From: Bacillota bacterium
GTDB lineage: Bacteria > Bacillota > Clostridia > Lachnospirales > Lachnospiraceae
NCBI GenBank assembly: GCA_023407575.1
Contig: JAEYLX010000026.1
Coordinates: 310,001-374,000, forward strand
Direction of reading: 5' to 3'
DNA length: 64,000 nucleotides
A program made the translations under genes and the position numbers. A model generated the notes under the pieces. It made no database searches, was not told the DNA's origin, and saw nothing but the letters and a program-made list of their open reading frames with translations. This document shows, piece by piece, positions 61,472-64,000 of this stretch. Each line of letters begins with the position of its first letter. The first letter of the stretch is position 1.

Positions 61472-64000
61472 ATGAAGAATTTCTTTAAGAAATTATCCTT
61501 CGTCTTAGCATTAGCGATGATCGTAACAGCAATCGCTCCTGCAGCTGGAGCATTTGCAGCATCTGCACCTGCACTCAGCGCTAAGGGAACCAAGTACTTA
61601 TATCTTGGTAATGAAACGAAGAGCAGTCTCGATTTAAACGTAACTAACAAGCCAGCTGGTGCTAGTTATGTATGGTCATCTTCTAAGAAGACCGTAGCAA
61701 CCGTAGATAAATACGGTGTAGTAAAGGGTGTTAAACAAGGTAAAACTACAGTTAGCCTTGCTATCACTAAGAAAGATGGTTCTAAAACCACACTTTCCGT
61801 AGATTTCGTTGTTAGAAATAACATCAAATCTTTCACAGGAATTGTTTCTGCTGATAATGCTGATATTGCTAAGTTAGTAACTGGCAAAGAGTATGACTTA
61901 AACAGCAAGTTTACAACTAACGGTGGTTCTACAACTTCTACTTCATCTGTAGCTAGATGGTCTGTTGACTCTGATAAAGCTACTATTGATGTGAAGACTG
62001 GTTTATTCAAAGCTACTGAAGCTGGAACTTACAAAGTTACAGTTAATGCATTTGAAACTGCAACTGGCGCTGATGCATGGGTTGCTTTAAATGACAAGGC
62101 TTCAACAGTTGGTGTAAAAGCTACTGGTACTTTCGAAGTAACTGTATTAACTAGCCTTGTATCTACAAAGCAGGTTAATAAAGATACTGTAGAATTAACT
62201 TTTGATGGTGATGTGAGCAAATCAACACTTGAGAAGGATTTAGTATTCTATCAATTAGTTAATGATACTCCAATCACAACAGGCGCAGAAAAAATCAAGA
62301 GCGTAAGCTTTGATACAACAGGCAAAGTTGCTAAGGTTGTTATGTATGCTCCTTTCACAGCAGGTTCTAAATACAAAGTAGTTGCTGGTACATTCGTATC
62401 TACTTTTACTGCTGCTACTGCAAATGTTAAAGATCTTAAGACAATAGTATTTGATGATTTTAATGTTAAAGATACTGATACTTCTGGTGTTAGCATGCTT
62501 CAGTATGTAAAAGGCTTAAATGCAGATGGCGTTGCAATCTTAACAGGCGCTGAACTTGCAGCAGCTGGAACCTTAACATTTACCTATGGTGGAGATAATA
62601 CTAAGGGATTTGTTAGCGGATCTACTATGTACTTATATTCAGAGAATGCAACTGCAGCGGTTACAGTTAACTTTATCGGTTATGTATATGACGATGTAGA
62701 AAAGAAATTTGTAGATGTTAAAGCTACTGATTCAGCACTTGCAACTTATGTAAAAGTTGATAGCAGCGTTAATAATGCTTCTGTATCATATTTATTAGAT
62801 GGTACATCTGGTAATAAGAATTCTACAGCTACTGGCTGGGCTACTTCCTTCCAGTTACCTGCTGGTGATGGTTTAACTTATATCCACTCCAGATATCAGA
62901 CAAAGGATGCTTCAGACGTTACAGTTTATAGCTATAACGATGGTTTCTTTACCTATACTTCAAGCGATCCTAACAAATTATTAGTTAATGGTCAGACAAT
63001 GCTTCCTTTAGCACAGGGTGAGGTAACCGTACTTGTTAAATTAACTAGCGATCTTACTAAGGTTGTTGGTACATTCACAGTACAGGTAATACCAGCAAGA
63101 ACCCTTGCAGGTGCAACAGCTGACGTAGGTACAGTAACATTTAGTAACACATCAGTACTTGGTGCTGTTGAAACTAAAGATGTTATCATTACAGCAAAAG
63201 ATTCCATGGGTGCTGTAGTTAAAGATGCTACTACAACTTATCTTGCTTATGACTCTACCGTTGATGGTATTGATTTTGTAAGTTCTCCTGGAAGCGCAGA
63301 TTTATCATTACTTGACATTGTTGTAGCACCTAATGCTGCAGATGGTACATTTAAAATTACATTTGGTGGAGAAGGTGCAACACCAGGCGTTTACCAGATT
63401 AAGGTTAAGGTATCTTCTGTTGTACTTAATGCATCAACATATGTTACCCTTGCAGTAGTTGTTCAGGATGCTTCTGTTGCTACACCAGTAGCTTGGGGCG
63501 TTTCACTTGATAATACTACTATTGATTTAAAGACTGCTACTGCTGCTGATGTTCTTGAACACAAGATTACAGCAAGTGTATATGGTTATAATGCAAAAGG
63601 CGCAAGAGTTATTAAGGAATCAAATGCTAAATATAGCATTAAAGTATTCTTAGACGGTGTTGAGGTTACAACTAATGTGACATCAACAGTTGCGGCTGAT
63701 GAGATTGATGTAGTAAAATTAGCTGCTAATACTTATTCTTACTTCAAGACAGGTACTTATGTAGTTCAATTTATTGCTGCTGATACTACTACAGGTAAGC
63801 CTGCTGGAGCATTACTTGGCACTGTACAGTTTACTGTAAAAGATACAACAACAACATCTGTTGATATGTTGAAATCTTCTGTAACATATGATGCTGCAAC
63901 TTTAGGAACAGTTCAAAAAGCTCTTAAAGATGCATTTGAGGTTAAGGTAAATGGAGTTGCACTTGATCTTGGTGCTCTAACAATTGTTAACATTAAGTCA
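61472..64000 (+). CDS. Large secreted surface protein with Ig-like domains (partial, S-layer-like)
   Basis: The gene runs off the right edge; 843 residues are visible without a stop. The first ~30 residues are a classical signal peptide (NFFKKLSFVLALAMIVTAIAPAAGAFAAS). Residues ~35-115 form a bacterial Ig-like (BIG2) domain, with the mark SSSKKTVATVDKYGVVKGVKQGKTTVSL; a second BIG2-like stretch is near 150-200. The rest is long, Thr/Val/Ala/Asp-rich beta-type repeats with no enzyme motif and no cysteine seen. The strong promoter, long leader, perfect AAGGAGG site and even codon use suggest very high expression, as for an S-layer or similar major wall protein. Membrane or SLH anchors, if any, would lie beyond the window. 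Confidence 0.85.
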   Translation, partial: MKNFFKKLSFVLALAMIVTAIAPAAGAFAASAPALSAKGTKYLYLGNETKSSLDLNVTNKPAGASYVWSSSKKTVATVDKYGVVKGVKQGKTTVSLAITKKDGSKTTLSVDFVVRNNIKSFTGIVSADNADIAKLVTGKEYDLNSKFTTNGGSTTSTSSVARWSVDSDKATIDVKTGLFKATEAGTYKVTVNAFETATGADAWVALNDKASTVGVKATGTFEVTVLTSLVSTKQVNKDTVELTFDGDVSKSTLEKDLVFYQLVNDTPITTGAEKIKSVSFDTTGKVAKVVMYAPFTAGSKYKVVAGTFVSTFTAATANVKDLKTIVFDDFNVKDTDTSGVSMLQYVKGLNADGVAILTGAELAAAGTLTFTYGGDNTKGFVSGSTMYLYSENATAAVTVNFIGYVYDDVEKKFVDVKATDSALATYVKVDSSVNNASVSYLLDGTSGNKNSTATGWATSFQLPAGDGLTYIHSRYQTKDASDVTVYSYNDGFFTYTSSDPNKLLVNGQTMLPLAQGEVTVLVKLTSDLTKVVGTFTVQVIPARTLAGATADVGTVTFSNTSVLGAVETKDVIITAKDSMGAVVKDATTTYLAYDSTVDGIDFVSSPGSADLSLLDIVVAPNAADGTFKITFGGEGATPGVYQIKVKVSSVVLNASTYVTLAVVVQDASVATPVAWGVSLDNTTIDLKTATAADVLEHKITASVYGYNAKGARVIKESNAKYSIKVFLDGVEVTTNVTSTVAADEIDVVKLAANTYSYFKTGTYVVQFIAADTTTGKPAGALLGTVQFTVKDTTTTSVDMLKSSVTYDAATLGTVQKALKDAFEVKVNGVALDLGALTIVNIKS

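Noticed and set aside
61666..63207. Several minus-strand open frames under the surface-protein gene
   Set aside because: They are Val/Thr/Ser-rich antisense shadows of a strongly coding plus-strand gene, without ribosome binding sites.

Overview
The window looks like chromosomal DNA of a low-GC, Gram-positive, obligate-anaerobe-type Firmicute, most likely Lachnospiraceae (Clostridium cluster XIVa, close to the plant-polysaccharide-fermenting 'Lachnoclostridium phytofermentans' type). The grounds are AT-rich sequence, strong GGAGG ribosome binding sites with some TTG/GTG starts, clear sigma-A promoters (TTGACA-17-TATAAT), a dgt-dnaG-rpoD cluster, a SleB-type hydrolase, CdaA/CdaR and glycerol-phosphate polymer genes. 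This is inference; no rRNA marker is present. I see no phage, insertion sequence, CRISPR array or tRNA.

Layout. 1-7.7 kb: L-rhamnose utilisation (GH78 alpha-L-rhamnosidase, AraC regulator, rhaB, rhaA, rhaD). 8-11.9 kb: an AgrA/AgrC-like two-component pair and a GPH-family sugar symporter. 12-16.4 kb: two unknown membrane proteins, cdaA, cdaR and HPr, which is c-di-AMP synthesis beside a PTS phosphocarrier. 16.4-18.6 kb: leuA with a long leader holding a possible Leu/Val leader peptide. 18.8-30.1 kb: a cell-surface glycopolymer cluster (TagGH exporter, TagD, three CDP-glycerol transferase-type proteins including a 986-residue fusion, a pyruvyl transferase-like protein and a 726-residue protein with a phage-receptor-like C-terminus). 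32.1-34.6 kb on the minus strand: an LCP ligase and a polyprenyl sugar-phosphate transferase, which could supply attachment and initiation for the same polymer. 34.8-38.9 kb: HtrA protease with an Asn-rich cytoplasmic arm, ClpX and a small zinc-ribbon protein. 39-44.2 kb: a complete branched-chain amino-acid-type ABC transporter (livJHMGF), then a cytidylate-kinase-like gene. 45.3-55.6 kb: two PLP aminotransferases, queH, dgt, dnaG, rpoD, trmK and a TGS-domain uridine-kinase-like protein. 56-64 kb: RNase P RNA (minus strand), a protein with two AP2-like domains, a SleB-like hydrolase, thrC and the start of a large, probably highly expressed surface protein that runs off the window.

The most unusual content is intergenic. 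Several fold-back or structured repeats occur, in at least three families: a 12.0-12.3 kb duplicated fold-back with relatives at 56.5 kb; a structured element placed ahead of both an aminotransferase gene and thrC; and single long palindromes at 30.2 and 46.5 kb. There are also structured leaders ahead of livJ and leuA. The strongest candidates for new biology are the CLec-like protein inside the glycopolymer cluster with a giant palindrome 29 bp downstream, the stand-alone double-AP2 protein, and the repeated leader element upstream of the aminotransferase and thrC.
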